Of a stretch of DNA of 16,188 nt, positions 7,352 through 14,905 are shown one piece after another; position 1 is the stretch's first letter; each line of letters begins with the position of its first letter. The position numbers and the translations under genes were made by a program. The stretch comes from DAIDKA01 sp049792815 (GTDB taxonomy: Bacteria; Pseudomonadota; Gammaproteobacteria; Steroidobacterales; Steroidobacteraceae). Where the stretch lies: assembly GCA_049792815.1 (NCBI GenBank), contig JBARBG010000072.1, positions 1-16,188 of the forward strand. The letters run 5' to 3'. The notes under the pieces are model-generated. The model saw only the letters and a list, made by a program, of their open reading frames with translations. It had not been told where the DNA came from and made no database searches.

Positions 7352-9300
7352 TTACAGTGCGGCGTCAGGTTCTCGATTGCCAGCGGCGGCAACTGATCCG
7401 CAGGGGTGAACCCGAATACCTGTCCATAGAACGATAGTTCGGACTGCAGGGAGCGGATGATGTTTGCAGGCTTGCGAAAGCCGTGACCCTCACCCGGATA
7501 AAGAAGGTAGGCAACCGGCACCTTGCGCATACGCAGCGCCTGCACGATGAGCTCAGATTGATTCGGCGGCACCACCCGATCGTCAGCTCCCTGAAAGACA
7601 ATCAGCGGCGCCTTGAAACCGTCCAGGTAATGAAGTGGCGAACGACTGTCGTAGATCGCCTGTGCCTCGGGCAATGCGCCGATCATGGAGTCAAGATAGC
7701 GACTTTCGAATTTATGGGTATCGCGAGCGAGCGCCGCCATGTCGGAGACCCCGTAATAATCGGCACCGGCGTGAAATACATCACTGGTGCTCAAGGCCAG
7801 CAGCACCGTGTAGCCTCCGGCGCTGCCCCCCCGGATGGCAGTGCGCCGGGGATCAACGTGACCCGTGCGGCTGAGGTAGCGGGCCGCGGCGATGACGTCC
7901 TCGGTATCGACAATGCCCCAGTTGCCCTCAAGCGCACGCCGGTACGCCCGTCCGAAGCCCGAACTGCCGCCGTAATTGACATCGACCACGGCGATTCCGC
8001 GGCTGGTCCAGTATTGCACTGCCGCAGCATAAGCCGGCGAAGCCTGACCGGTCGGGCCGCCATGGACCAGAGTGAGCAGCGGCGGTAATTCGTCGGGCGG
8101 CCCCTGGAATGCGGGATTGAACGGCGCATAGTAAAACGCATGCGCGATCCGGCCGTTGGCACTCGGGAATTCAATCGGCACGGCTACTGAAACCGCGGCG
8201 GGTTCCAGCAATGCGGCGCCGGCCTGCCGCAGGGTTCGCGCCTTCCCGGTGTCCACGTTGATCTGCAGAATCGATTCCGGCGCGTTCGCTGGCGCGCCGA
8301 CCAGCGCCACGTGCTGCGGGTCGACACGGGTCAGCTGCGAGTACTCGACGTAGGGCAGGTCGAGGGTTCGTCCGGTGCCGTGACGCAGATCGATCAATGC
8401 CAGCTGATCAAGGCCGCCTTCCCCGTAGCGCGCGAGCGCGCGACCCTCACCCAGCAGGGCGTAGTTGGCCTGACCGAGCTGCCACAAGGGGCTCGCGAAC
8501 TCGGCGGCGCGTGGCCAGATGGGCTCCACAACGCAGTCACGCCAGCGGTACAAATTCCAGAAGCCGCTGCGATCGGAAATGAAATACAGGGTGCCGTCCG
8601 CTTCCCACTGCGGTTCCATGACCGATTCGCCGCCTGCGGTGACGGTGACTGGCGCAAGCGGCCCGACGCCCAGTTCAGCCACCTTCAACTCGGTCGCATC
8701 CCAGGGCATGTTGGGATGATGCCAGGCGATGAAGGCCAGCCGCCTGCCGTCGGGGCTCACCCTCGGGTACGCAACGAAGTCGCTGTCGGCGTAAAGAATG
8801 TCCCCGGCGCCGCCCCCGGGCAGGGGAATCCTGACCAAGGCATTGCGGATGCGCTGCGGATCGGTGTGGTCCTCGCGCACGCAGATCAATGCCGTAACAG
8901 GCCCCTGCTGCGCACGCAGCGGCGTGAAGTCCGCGTAGCGGTAGCCTTCGGGGGTCAGCGGTTCGGCAGTTGCGCCGGGTCTGATCCGGTACAGACGCTG
9001 GTCGGAAAACTGGGTGTAGTAGGCCGTATCACCGACCACCACAAAGGGCGCGCCGCCATATTCATGGACGCGGCTGCGGACATTGGCCGTGGCCGGCACG
9101 ACCGCTGTCAGGTCGCCAGCGGATGACAGCCCGAACAACCCATGCGCGCCCTCGGCCGAGGGCACGTTTTCGGTCCAGTACAGGTGACCCTCGGCAGCGC
9201 GCAGGTTGTTGAAACCGATCTCGGCTTTCGCCAGCGCTTCGGCGGTGACCGCGGAGTTCCAGACCCCGTAAGGCTTGATGGTCGGCGGCGCAGCACTCAC
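7348..9300 (-). CDS. Cytoplasmic S9 family peptidase (acylaminoacyl peptidase/DPP-like)
   Basis: This 650-residue serine peptidase has an N-terminal beta-propeller (about 30-365) and a C-terminal alpha/beta hydrolase domain (about 375-640). The triad is Ser493 in GGSAGGYTVL, Asp574 in QGADDRVVPP and His606 in GEGHGFRK. LVHGGPTGQASPAYAAAVQY (411-430) and VNYGGSSGFGRAYR (441-454) are typical of this group. No signal peptide is present, so it should act on small peptides in the cytoplasm, unlike the secreted S9 enzyme encoded at 2821. The start is GTG at 9300, and its GTGA overlaps the TGA that closes the upstream decayed SRPBCC gene. No ribosome-binding site stands out, so translation was probably coupled to that gene before it decayed. 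Confidence 0.93.
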   Translation of the reverse strand: MSAAPPTIKPYGVWNSAVTAEALAKAEIGFNNLRAAEGHLYWTENVPSAEGAHGLFGLSSAGDLTAVVPATANVRSRVHEYGGAPFVVVGDTAYYTQFSDQRLYRIRPGATAEPLTPEGYRYADFTPLRAQQGPVTALICVREDHTDPQRIRNALVRIPLPGGGAGDILYADSDFVAYPRVSPDGRRLAFIAWHHPNMPWDATELKVAELGVGPLAPVTVTAGGESVMEPQWEADGTLYFISDRSGFWNLYRWRDCVVEPIWPRAAEFASPLWQLGQANYALLGEGRALARYGEGGLDQLALIDLRHGTGRTLDLPYVEYSQLTRVDPQHVALVGAPANAPESILQINVDTGKARTLRQAGAALLEPAAVSVAVPIEFPSANGRIAHAFYYAPFNPAFQGPPDELPPLLTLVHGGPTGQASPAYAAAVQYWTSRGIAVVDVNYGGSSGFGRAYRRALEGNWGIVDTEDVIAAARYLSRTGHVDPRRTAIRGGSAGGYTVLLALSTSDVFHAGADYYGVSDMAALARDTHKFESRYLDSMIGALPEAQAIYDSRSPLHYLDGFKAPLIVFQGADDRVVPPNQSELIVQALRMRKVPVAYLLYPGEGHGFRKPANIIRSLQSELSFYGQVFGFTPADQLPPLAIENLTPHCN

Positions 9301-9648
9301 AGCCGGGCCAGCACCGTCGCCATGGGCTGCCAGTAGTTCAAGCTCCAGCCCTCCACCAGGCGCGTATCGGCCACCCGTTCGATGTTGCGGCCCACGATGA
9401 ACCCACCGAAAATCGCGAACGGCGCGCCGGCTTCACGCCCGATCCGTGCCGCGATGGTCGGTGAGCAGCGCGTAGACGCGGCCGGGCGGCGCCTTGAACG
9501 ATACTTCCTGGTGAATGGCGTCCACGTCGTGTGTGAGTCCTGGCGCAGACTCGGCCCGAACACTCCGGGTTCCTACCATGGCAAGGACGCCGAGGCCCGC
9601 GATGACCTGCCGGCGTGAGGCCTGATCGTCTCGATCGTTCGCCGTCAT
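9297..9648 (-). pseudogene. Decayed Tat-leader SRPBCC/AHSA1-like protein gene, frameshift plus internal deletions
   Basis: The reading frame from the ATG at 9648 (GGAG 6 bases upstream) encodes a Tat-like leader (SRRQVIAGLGVLAMVG), then THDVDAIHQEVSFKAPPGRVYALLTD, the usual start of an SRPBCC domain. It closes at 9433 after unrelated residues. The next family segment, EAGAPFAIFGGFIVGRNIE, appears in another frame, which runs on to RLVEGWSLNYWQPM and the stop at 9297. Against family members as I recall them, the stretch between ALLTD and the glycine-rich FGG segment is cut short. The roughly 45-50 residues expected between the RLVxAW-like segment and the closing GWxxxYWxPL segment are also gone. 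The total length of 352 bases is not a multiple of three. The two parts clearly belong to one former gene. Its role is unknown; such proteins bind small hydrophobic ligands. Confidence 0.75.
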
Positions 9649-9758
9649 GATGTTCTCCGCCGAGCTACGCGGCCTGGGATTATGCCGCAGGAGCCGTTTG
9701 CGGCGCTGCGCTGATGGGTTCATTTGGTGCGGCACCCCGGCGCCCGTGAGTCATTGCT

Positions 9759-10394
9759 GTGCACGAATTCATTGCTGCAGGCCCGCATCGGCGCCGGGAA
9801 GCCGTCCTGGGCGCTGACTGGGCCTGGTACAGCCATTGCATCACCTTTGTCATGCGCAACCCCATGCTGACCAACGGCCAAGCCGGCTATTCGGGTGTTC
9901 TGCCGCGCCGGACGACGCCGTTCAATCTTATCCAGTTGTACGACCCGGCCGTCAACGCCATGAACGACTTCAGTCGCCAGTACCCGGTCACGGTTGACGA
10001 GGACCGGCAGATCGGTGCGGCGCTGAGCGACATGGCGCGTGTCGGTGTCCGCTCGCTCCTGGTCGTCAATGAGCTGAACGTCGTCGGCTTCATCACCTCC
10101 TATGACATCGAGGGTGAGCGGCCTATCCAGTACATCCAGCAGTTCCATGATGTACGGCGCAATGAGGTCCTGGTGGGCCACGTCATGACCCGCTGGCATG
10201 ACCTGGTGACACTGAACTGGTCGGCGGTCAAGACTGCGCGCGTCACCGATGTGCTGCAGGCATTGTATGACACCAACCTGATGCACCTGCTGGTGGTCGA
10301 GACCGAAGGTGAACGCACGTCATTCGTGCGCGGCCTGTTCTCGCGCGCCCGCATCGAACGTCAACTGGGACTGCTGCAGGTGAAGAGCGCCTGA
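9759..10394 (+). CDS. CBS domain pair protein
   Basis: This cytoplasmic protein of up to 211 residues has two CBS motifs. CBS1 covers about 70-125 (YPVTVDEDRQIGAALSDM, then GVRSLLVVNELNVVGFITSY); CBS2 covers about 138-198 (VGHVMTRWHDLVTL, then MHLLVVETEGERT and VRGLFSRARIERQLG). CBS pairs bind adenosine nucleotides such as AMP, ATP or SAM and usually regulate something, but here no enzyme or channel domain is attached. The start is uncertain. The GTG at 9759 is the earliest possible because a TGA lies just before it, with only a weak GTGAG upstream; ATGs at 9852 and 9864 are alternatives giving about 180 residues. It is divergent from the SRPBCC gene and 63 bases ahead of the SDR gene. Confidence 0.82.
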   Translation: MHEFIAAGPHRRREAVLGADWAWYSHCITFVMRNPMLTNGQAGYSGVLPRRTTPFNLIQLYDPAVNAMNDFSRQYPVTVDEDRQIGAALSDMARVGVRSLLVVNELNVVGFITSYDIEGERPIQYIQQFHDVRRNEVLVGHVMTRWHDLVTLNWSAVKTARVTDVLQALYDTNLMHLLVVETEGERTSFVRGLFSRARIERQLGLLQVKSA

Positions 10395-10457
10395 CAGGCT
10401 GCCGCGGCCCATCCGCAGTATCATCGCCCTCCGACATCAAGACTGTGCGGAGTGGGT

Positions 10458-11312
10458 ATGAAAGCGGCCTCATTCAAAGTCCTCGCGGCACTGGCCGTGC
10501 TGTCACTCACGGCGGGTGCGGTCCAGGCCATGGACCTGCAGCTGCAGGGCAAGACGGCCCTAGTGACCGGGAGCACCGGCGGCATCGGCTATGGAATCGC
10601 CAAGGTGCTGCTGAAGGAGGGTGCCCAGGTCATTATCAACGGACGCACCCAGCAAAGCGTCGACAAGGCGGCCGCAGGCCTGAAACAGGCCACGGGTAAA
10701 GCGCCACTGGGGTTCGCGGGCGACATGAGCAAGGCCGAGGACATTTCGCGTCTGGCGAAGACCTACCCCGATGTAGACATCCTGATCAACAATGTGGGGC
10801 GCTTCATGCCTCACGAGTTCACTCAGTCCACCGATCAGGACTGGTATGAGACCTTCGATCTCAATGTCATGTCGGGCGTGCGACTCTCGCGCCTGTACCT
10901 GCCGCGCATGAAGCAACGCAACTGGGGTCGTATCATTTTCATCTCCAGCGAGAGCGCGCTGCAGATTCCGGTGGAGAGCGTGCAGTACGGCATGAGCAAG
11001 GCGGCGCAGATCGCCGTGGCGCGCGGAATTGCCGAGAGCTGCGCAAGAACCGGCGTGACGGTGAACAGCATCCTTCCCGGGCCCACCCTGGACACGGATG
11101 ACCCGCGGGCGGCGGCCCGTTTCGGCGGGCGACCACTGGCGGATGTCGAGGACCAGTTCTTCAAGACCCTGCGGCCCACCTCCCTCATCAAGCGCTTCGC
11201 GCGCACCGAGGAAGTGGCCTCATTGGTGGCCTATGTTGCGAGCCCCCTGTCATCGGCGACCACCGGTGCCGCCCTGCGCGTGGACGGTGGTGTCGTGAGG
11301 AGCGCCTTCTGA
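10458..11312 (+). CDS. Short-chain dehydrogenase/reductase with a signal peptide-like leader
   Basis: This 284-residue Rossmann-fold oxidoreductase has the cofactor motif TGSTGGIG (37-44), NNVG (111-114) and the catalytic Ser164, Tyr177 and Lys181 (YGMSK). The C-terminal part ends in the common SDR form ALRVDGGVV. Unusually, residues 1-24 (MKAASFKVLAALAVLSLTAG, then AVQA) look like a cleavable Sec leader before the SDR fold begins at MDLQLQGKTALVTG. I chose the ATG at 10458 because GGAG lies 5 bases upstream; a GTG at 10452 would overlap that site, and an internal ATG at 10530 would give a normal leaderless SDR but has a poor binding site. The substrate is unknown. The gene ends 5 bases before the convergent DsbA-like gene. 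Confidence 0.9.
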   Translation: MKAASFKVLAALAVLSLTAGAVQAMDLQLQGKTALVTGSTGGIGYGIAKVLLKEGAQVIINGRTQQSVDKAAAGLKQATGKAPLGFAGDMSKAEDISRLAKTYPDVDILINNVGRFMPHEFTQSTDQDWYETFDLNVMSGVRLSRLYLPRMKQRNWGRIIFISSESALQIPVESVQYGMSKAAQIAVARGIAESCARTGVTVNSILPGPTLDTDDPRAAARFGGRPLADVEDQFFKTLRPTSLIKRFARTEEVASLVAYVASPLSSATTGAALRVDGGVVRSAF

Positions 11313-11317
11313 GCCGC

Positions 11318-11998
11318 TCAGGGCCGGCTTTCACGCGCCACGAGAAAGCGCACCACGCTGATCAGGTCGTTCTCGCTGTGCAGTGAATCCATATTGATCC
11401 GGTATTTGCCGTTCACCACGATGCACGGCGTACCGGGTACCTGCATCGCGATGACCTGGGCATCCGCCGCCCGCATTTTCAGGTCCACGGCGAACGATCG
11501 GGCAGTGGCCAGGAAGGTGTCGGCCTTGACGCCCGTCAGACGTTCGTAGCACTTCGCGGCATCCTCGATGGAGGGCAGGGGATTCTTGAGGCGGCGCGTG
11601 GCCGGATCGACAATGGCGAGTTCCCCGGTCTTCCACACGGCATCGAACAGGGCCTGGTGCGTGCGCTGCGCAACACCGAGCGCCTGCGCGGCGAGGTACG
11701 CGCGCTGCAGCATCGACCAGTCCTCCTCGGGCTTGAAGGAGGCCGGCAGAAATACCATCTGCGCGTTGCTTGGCAAAGCCTGTTCCAGAGCGGCCATGAC
11801 CGGCTGAAAGCCGTTGCAACCGGGACAGCCGTAGGAAAACACCTCCATGACCTCGACCTTGCCCTTCGCCACATGGGTTTGCTGGGTCGGCGTGATGGCC
11901 TCGAAATCACGACCCTCAGCCCAGTTCTGCGCCGCCTGAGTCAGCGGGGCGGCAAGCAATGCGAGAACACCCATCAATGCCGTAGCAAAGACTTTCAT
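11318..11998 (-). CDS. DsbA-like periplasmic thiol:disulfide oxidoreductase, CPGC active site
   Basis: This 226-residue protein has a Sec signal peptide (1-22, cut near TQAA) and a thioredoxin-like fold interrupted by a helical insert, as in DsbA. The active site reads VFSYGCPGC (Cys58 and Cys61) and the cis-proline loop is VPGTPCIVVNGKYRI near 188-202. E. coli DsbA has CPHC; here the third position is Gly, which should change the redox potential. Further cysteines occur near 146 (AKCYERLTG) and in the cis-Pro loop (TPC). It probably introduces or shuffles disulfides in exported proteins. The ATG at 11998 has AGGA 6 bases upstream. It is the last of five minus-strand genes, 36 bases behind the aldo/keto reductase. 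Confidence 0.9.
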   Translation of the reverse strand: MKVFATALMGVLALLAAPLTQAAQNWAEGRDFEAITPTQQTHVAKGKVEVMEVFSYGCPGCNGFQPVMAALEQALPSNAQMVFLPASFKPEEDWSMLQRAYLAAQALGVAQRTHQALFDAVWKTGELAIVDPATRRLKNPLPSIEDAAKCYERLTGVKADTFLATARSFAVDLKMRAADAQVIAMQVPGTPCIVVNGKYRINMDSLHSENDLISVVRFLVARESRP

Positions 11999-12034
11999 AG
12001 GTTTTCCTGATGGTTCGAAGGTGAGGGGATGATG

Positions 12035-13036
12035 CTACTTGCGAGCAGCGGCCTCGGCGGCCGGCACGGGCCGGATATACAGCGGCAGGGGAGGCTGCGT
12101 CTCATATGCTCCTTCAAGCTTCTCGGACTCTTCAGCCGTCAGATGAGTTCCGAGGGCCTTTACCGAATCATCCAGGTGACTGACCTTGGTCGCACCCACG
12201 ATGGGCGAATTGACACCCGGTTGGGCCAGAAGCCAGGCGACGGCGATTTCGGCCGGCCCGACACCCCGCTTCGCGGCCACCGCCGCCACCGCGTCGATCA
12301 CGGCCTCATCGGATTTGCGGTTGAAACGGTTACGCGCCATGGGCGAATTCGAACGCACTGTGTGGGTGCGACGGCTGCCGGCCAGCAGACCACCGCCGAT
12401 AGGGCTGTATGGAATGAGTCCCACTCCTTCCTCGCGACACAGCGGAACCATCTCCCGCTCCTCTTCGCGGTACAGCAGGCTGTAGTTGTTCTGCATGCTG
12501 ATGAACCGTGCCAGCTGCAGCTGATCGGCGCGGTAGAGCATTTTCGCGAGCTGGTAGGCCGCCATGGTCGAGGCGCCGATGTAGCGTACCTTGCCGACTC
12601 TGATGAGATCCGTCAGCGCCTCGAGGGTTTCCTCGATGGGCGTGTCGCGGTCGAAGCGATGTATCTGGTAGAGGTCGACATAGTCCATGCCTAAGCGCGT
12701 GAGACTGCCGTCGATGGATTCCATGATGTGCTTGCGTGACAGGCCGCGCTGATTCGGGCCTGGCCCCACCGCCTGAAAAACCTTGGTGGCCACCACTGCA
12801 TCGTCGCGCTTGACACCGAAGGCCTGCAGCGCCTTGCCGAGAAGAAGTTCGCTTTCTCCGGCCGAGTAGACATCGGCCGTATCGAAGAAGTTGATGCCCA
12901 GTTCAAGCGAACGGCGGACGATGGCGAAGCTGGCGGCCTCCGGCAGCATCCAGTCGGCGCCGCTGCCGAAGCTCATGCAACCCAGGCAGATGCGCGAGAC
13001 TCGAAGTCCGGAGGAACCCAGTCGGATGTAATCCAT
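12035..13036 (-). CDS. Aldo/keto reductase
   Basis: This 333-residue cytoplasmic NADPH-dependent reductase of the AKR superfamily has the catalytic tetrad Asp52 and Tyr57 (FFDTADVYSAGESE), Lys85 (VVATKVF) and His126 (LYQIHRFD). The N-terminus MDYIRLGSSGLRVSRICLGC is typical of bacterial AKRs that reduce aldehydes and ketones. SPIGGGLLAG and the late NADPH-binding segment SPIVGATKVSHLDDS are also present. The length is normal. The ATG at 13036 has GAGAAG 7 bases upstream. It lies 54 bases behind the MDR gene and 36 bases ahead of the DsbA-like gene, all on one strand. The physiological substrate is unknown; the setting suggests carbonyl detoxification or redox balance. Confidence 0.93.
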   Translation of the reverse strand: MDYIRLGSSGLRVSRICLGCMSFGSGADWMLPEAASFAIVRRSLELGINFFDTADVYSAGESELLLGKALQAFGVKRDDAVVATKVFQAVGPGPNQRGLSRKHIMESIDGSLTRLGMDYVDLYQIHRFDRDTPIEETLEALTDLIRVGKVRYIGASTMAAYQLAKMLYRADQLQLARFISMQNNYSLLYREEEREMVPLCREEGVGLIPYSPIGGGLLAGSRRTHTVRSNSPMARNRFNRKSDEAVIDAVAAVAAKRGVGPAEIAVAWLLAQPGVNSPIVGATKVSHLDDSVKALGTHLTAEESEKLEGAYETQPPLPLYIRPVPAAEAAARK

Positions 13037-13090
13037 CGGCGTACTTCTCGGCAGTGGCTGTGCCTGAAGTCTAGCACCACGCCAATGGTC

Positions 13091-14194
13091 CTATTCGATC
13101 GTCACCACCACCTTGCCACGCGCGTGGCCGGTCTCCTGGTAGCGAATGGCATCGGCCACCTGGCCAAGCGCATAGCGGCGGTCGATGACCGGCTTGAGCT
13201 TTCCGCTTTGCATCAGGTCCGCCAGAGTGCCGAGGTCTGCAGCCGAAAGACTGGCGATGAAGGGCACCAGTTTCTGCTTCACGAACTTTGAAACAATCAA
13301 GGTTTTGCCCAGCCCGACCAAAGGCCCTATCCATTTGCCCTTGTTGGTATTGCCACCCATGACATAAGTTCCGGTCGGCGTCAGCACCCGGCGATACGCG
13401 CTCAGCGGCTGAGTGCCTGAGAGGTCGAAGATCAGATCGTACCGAACAACACCTTGGGTAAAGTCCTGCCGGGTGTAGTCAATGACGTGATCCGCGCCGA
13501 TCGAGCGCACCAGGTCCACACTCCCGGTATTCGTCACCGCCGTGACTTCCCCGCCGAGCGCCTTAGCGATCTGCACCGCAAAGGTTCCAACGCCACCCCC
13601 GGCGCCATTGATCAACACCTTCTGGCCCGGCCGCAGCAGCCCCTTGTCGCGCAGGCCCTGCAGCGCCGTGAGGCCCGCCACTGGAACTGACGCGGCCTGT
13701 TCAAAGGTCACTCCGGCGGGCTTGCGCACCACCGCACCGGTTTCCGGGATCCGTAGATATTCCCCAAATGCACCATCACCCGCGCCATACACCTCATCGC
13801 CGGTCTTGAAGCGGGTCACGAGCTTGCCGACCGCTTCAACCGTCCCGGCAAAGTCGGTGCCAAGCAATATATCGTTCGGGGCTCCCCAACCGCTGGATGC
13901 GCGCACGAGGTAGGGTTCGCCGCGCAGATAGTGCCAGTCCAGCGGATTGACCGATGAGGCGTGGACCCGGACCAAGAGGTCATGGGCGCCGGGAATCGGC
14001 TTGGCGATATTTTCAACTCGAACCACATCTGCGGACCCGTAGCAACGGTTGACCGCCGCCCTGACCGGCTGCGCGATGGCGACCGACGCAGATGCCCCGC
14101 AGGCTGAGTTATGGCTGAGCGCGAGCCCAAGCGAGGCAACCGCCAGAACCAACACAACCAGCAAGGCGAGGAGAGTCTTGGAAAGAATGGACAT
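13091..14194 (-). CDS. MDR-family NAD(P)-dependent oxidoreductase with N-terminal membrane segment
   Basis: This 367-residue protein belongs to the medium-chain dehydrogenase/reductase family, quinone-reductase-like branch. A hydrophobic segment at residues 6-27 precedes the GroES-like domain (VRVHASSVNPLDWHYLRGEP, then GTDFAGTVEAVG). The nucleotide-binding fold has VLINGAGGGVG (193-203). The four-cysteine structural zinc lobe of alcohol dehydrogenases is absent, so a zinc-free reductase is likely. The N-terminal segment is a membrane anchor or an uncleaved leader; lysine 6 before it would favour a periplasmic C-terminus, which is odd for an NAD(P) enzyme. The ATG at 14194 has a strong AAGGAG 7 bases upstream. 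It follows the small membrane protein gene by 32 bases. Confidence 0.9.
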   Translation of the reverse strand: MSILSKTLLALLVVLVLAVASLGLALSHNSACGASASVAIAQPVRAAVNRCYGSADVVRVENIAKPIPGAHDLLVRVHASSVNPLDWHYLRGEPYLVRASSGWGAPNDILLGTDFAGTVEAVGKLVTRFKTGDEVYGAGDGAFGEYLRIPETGAVVRKPAGVTFEQAASVPVAGLTALQGLRDKGLLRPGQKVLINGAGGGVGTFAVQIAKALGGEVTAVTNTGSVDLVRSIGADHVIDYTRQDFTQGVVRYDLIFDLSGTQPLSAYRRVLTPTGTYVMGGNTNKGKWIGPLVGLGKTLIVSKFVKQKLVPFIASLSAADLGTLADLMQSGKLKPVIDRRYALGQVADAIRYQETGHARGKVVVTIE

Positions 14195-14226
14195 GGTTCG
14201 GCTCCTTCTAAGATTGCAGGGCGACC

Positions 14227-14502
14227 CTAATCGACCTGCTGCAGGATCCGTTCTACCGTCGCCAGGCTGCTGCCGAAGCGCGTGAGGTCAGCGCGAATAG
14301 CCGCAAGCACCGCCTGGTTCTCAGATTGCACCGTCACGGCCTTCTCGGCCAGCGCCTGGTACAGCGCGTCATTTGCCATCCGTGCACGAGCCTGAAAGAT
14401 CGCAGAGAAGTATTTCATGCCGAAGATCACCAGCAGGGTGACAAACAGCGGCGCCACGAAGATCAGGTATTCAGCCGTAGTCATTTCTCCGCCCGTAGTC
14501 AT
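14227..14502 (-). CDS. Small membrane protein with coiled-coil tail, unknown function
   Basis: This 91-residue protein has a single strong membrane helix at about residues 11-28 (EYLIFVAPLFVTLLVIFGM). A helical, charged tail of about 60 residues follows, with heptad-like spacing (ALYQALAEKAVTVQSENQAV, then IRADLTRFGSSLATVERILQ), suggesting oligomer formation. No family is recognised. The start at 14502 is supported by GAGGAG 5-6 bases upstream; an in-frame ATG six codons later is possible. It begins 16 bases after the ArsR-type gene ends, so the two are probably cotranscribed, and it may link the regulator to the membrane. That role is inference. Confidence 0.75.
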   Translation of the reverse strand: MTTGGEMTTAEYLIFVAPLFVTLLVIFGMKYFSAIFQARARMANDALYQALAEKAVTVQSENQAVLAAIRADLTRFGSSLATVERILQQVD

Positions 14503-14518
14503 ACAGATCTCCTCAGTA

Positions 14519-14842
14519 TTAATCCGACTCAGCCGTTGAATCGGGAAGGGACGCCGCCGCCTTTGCGATGATGGCCGGCGTCAGTTCAATGTCGAATTTC
14601 GTGACCTCAAAGTAGTTCAGCGCCTTGCCATCGGCAGACAGCTCGAGCCGGCTCCTGACCAGGCCTGCCGCTTCGAGCTTCTGCAGATGCAGGTGCAGGA
14701 GCGGGCGACTGATGCCGACTTCACGGGCCAGCTGACTGACATACTGGCGACCGTGCGCATCGAGCGTCGCCAGGATGCGCAGCCGGTGCCCATTGGCCAG
14801 CGCTCCCAGCACCGCAAGCAGGCGTTCACCGCCTAGTGCCAA
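14519..14842 (-). CDS. ArsR-type winged helix transcriptional regulator
   Basis: This 107-residue DNA-binding protein has the ArsR/HTH_20 layout: LGALANGHRLRILATLDAHG (12-31), then the helix-turn-helix QYVSQLAREVGISRPLLHLH (33-52), the following helix LQKLEAAGLVRSRLELS and a wing ending in ALNYFEVT. There is no cysteine anywhere, so the cysteine-type metal site of ArsR or SmtB (ELCVCDL) is absent and the signal must be something else. The start is TTG at 14842, the first possible start after an in-frame stop; GGAGGTGAG lies directly upstream at ideal spacing. A promoter overlapping a dyad lies just before it, so it probably represses its own operon. Confidence 0.87.
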   Translation of the reverse strand: MALGGERLLAVLGALANGHRLRILATLDAHGRQYVSQLAREVGISRPLLHLHLQKLEAAGLVRSRLELSADGKALNYFEVTKFDIELTPAIIAKAAASLPDSTAESD

Positions 14843-14852
14843 ATCTCACCTC

Positions 14853-14899
14853 CACCTGACATATGTAAGAATATTCTGACAGGTGAGGCCGAAAGTCAA
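14853..14899 (-). promoter_or_regulatory. Promoter and overlapping operator candidate of the ArsR-type operon
   Basis: On the minus strand TTGACT (14899-14894) and AATATT (14875-14870) are 18 bases apart and form a sigma-70-like promoter. Around the -10 box lies an imperfect inverted repeat, CACCTGACA at 14853-14861 against TGACAGGTG at 14877-14885, with one mismatch in nine. Inside it sits a perfect 10-base palindrome AGAATATTCT (14868-14877). ArsR-type dimers bind such AT-rich dyads over promoters. The ribosome-binding site of the regulator follows at once, so the leader is short. Confidence 0.55.
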
Positions 14900-14905
14900 G
14901 AGCGC

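Noticed and set aside
8311..9126. 271-codon open frame on the plus strand
   Set aside because: It is antisense to the propeller half of the second S9 peptidase and shows no motif or ribosome-binding site.
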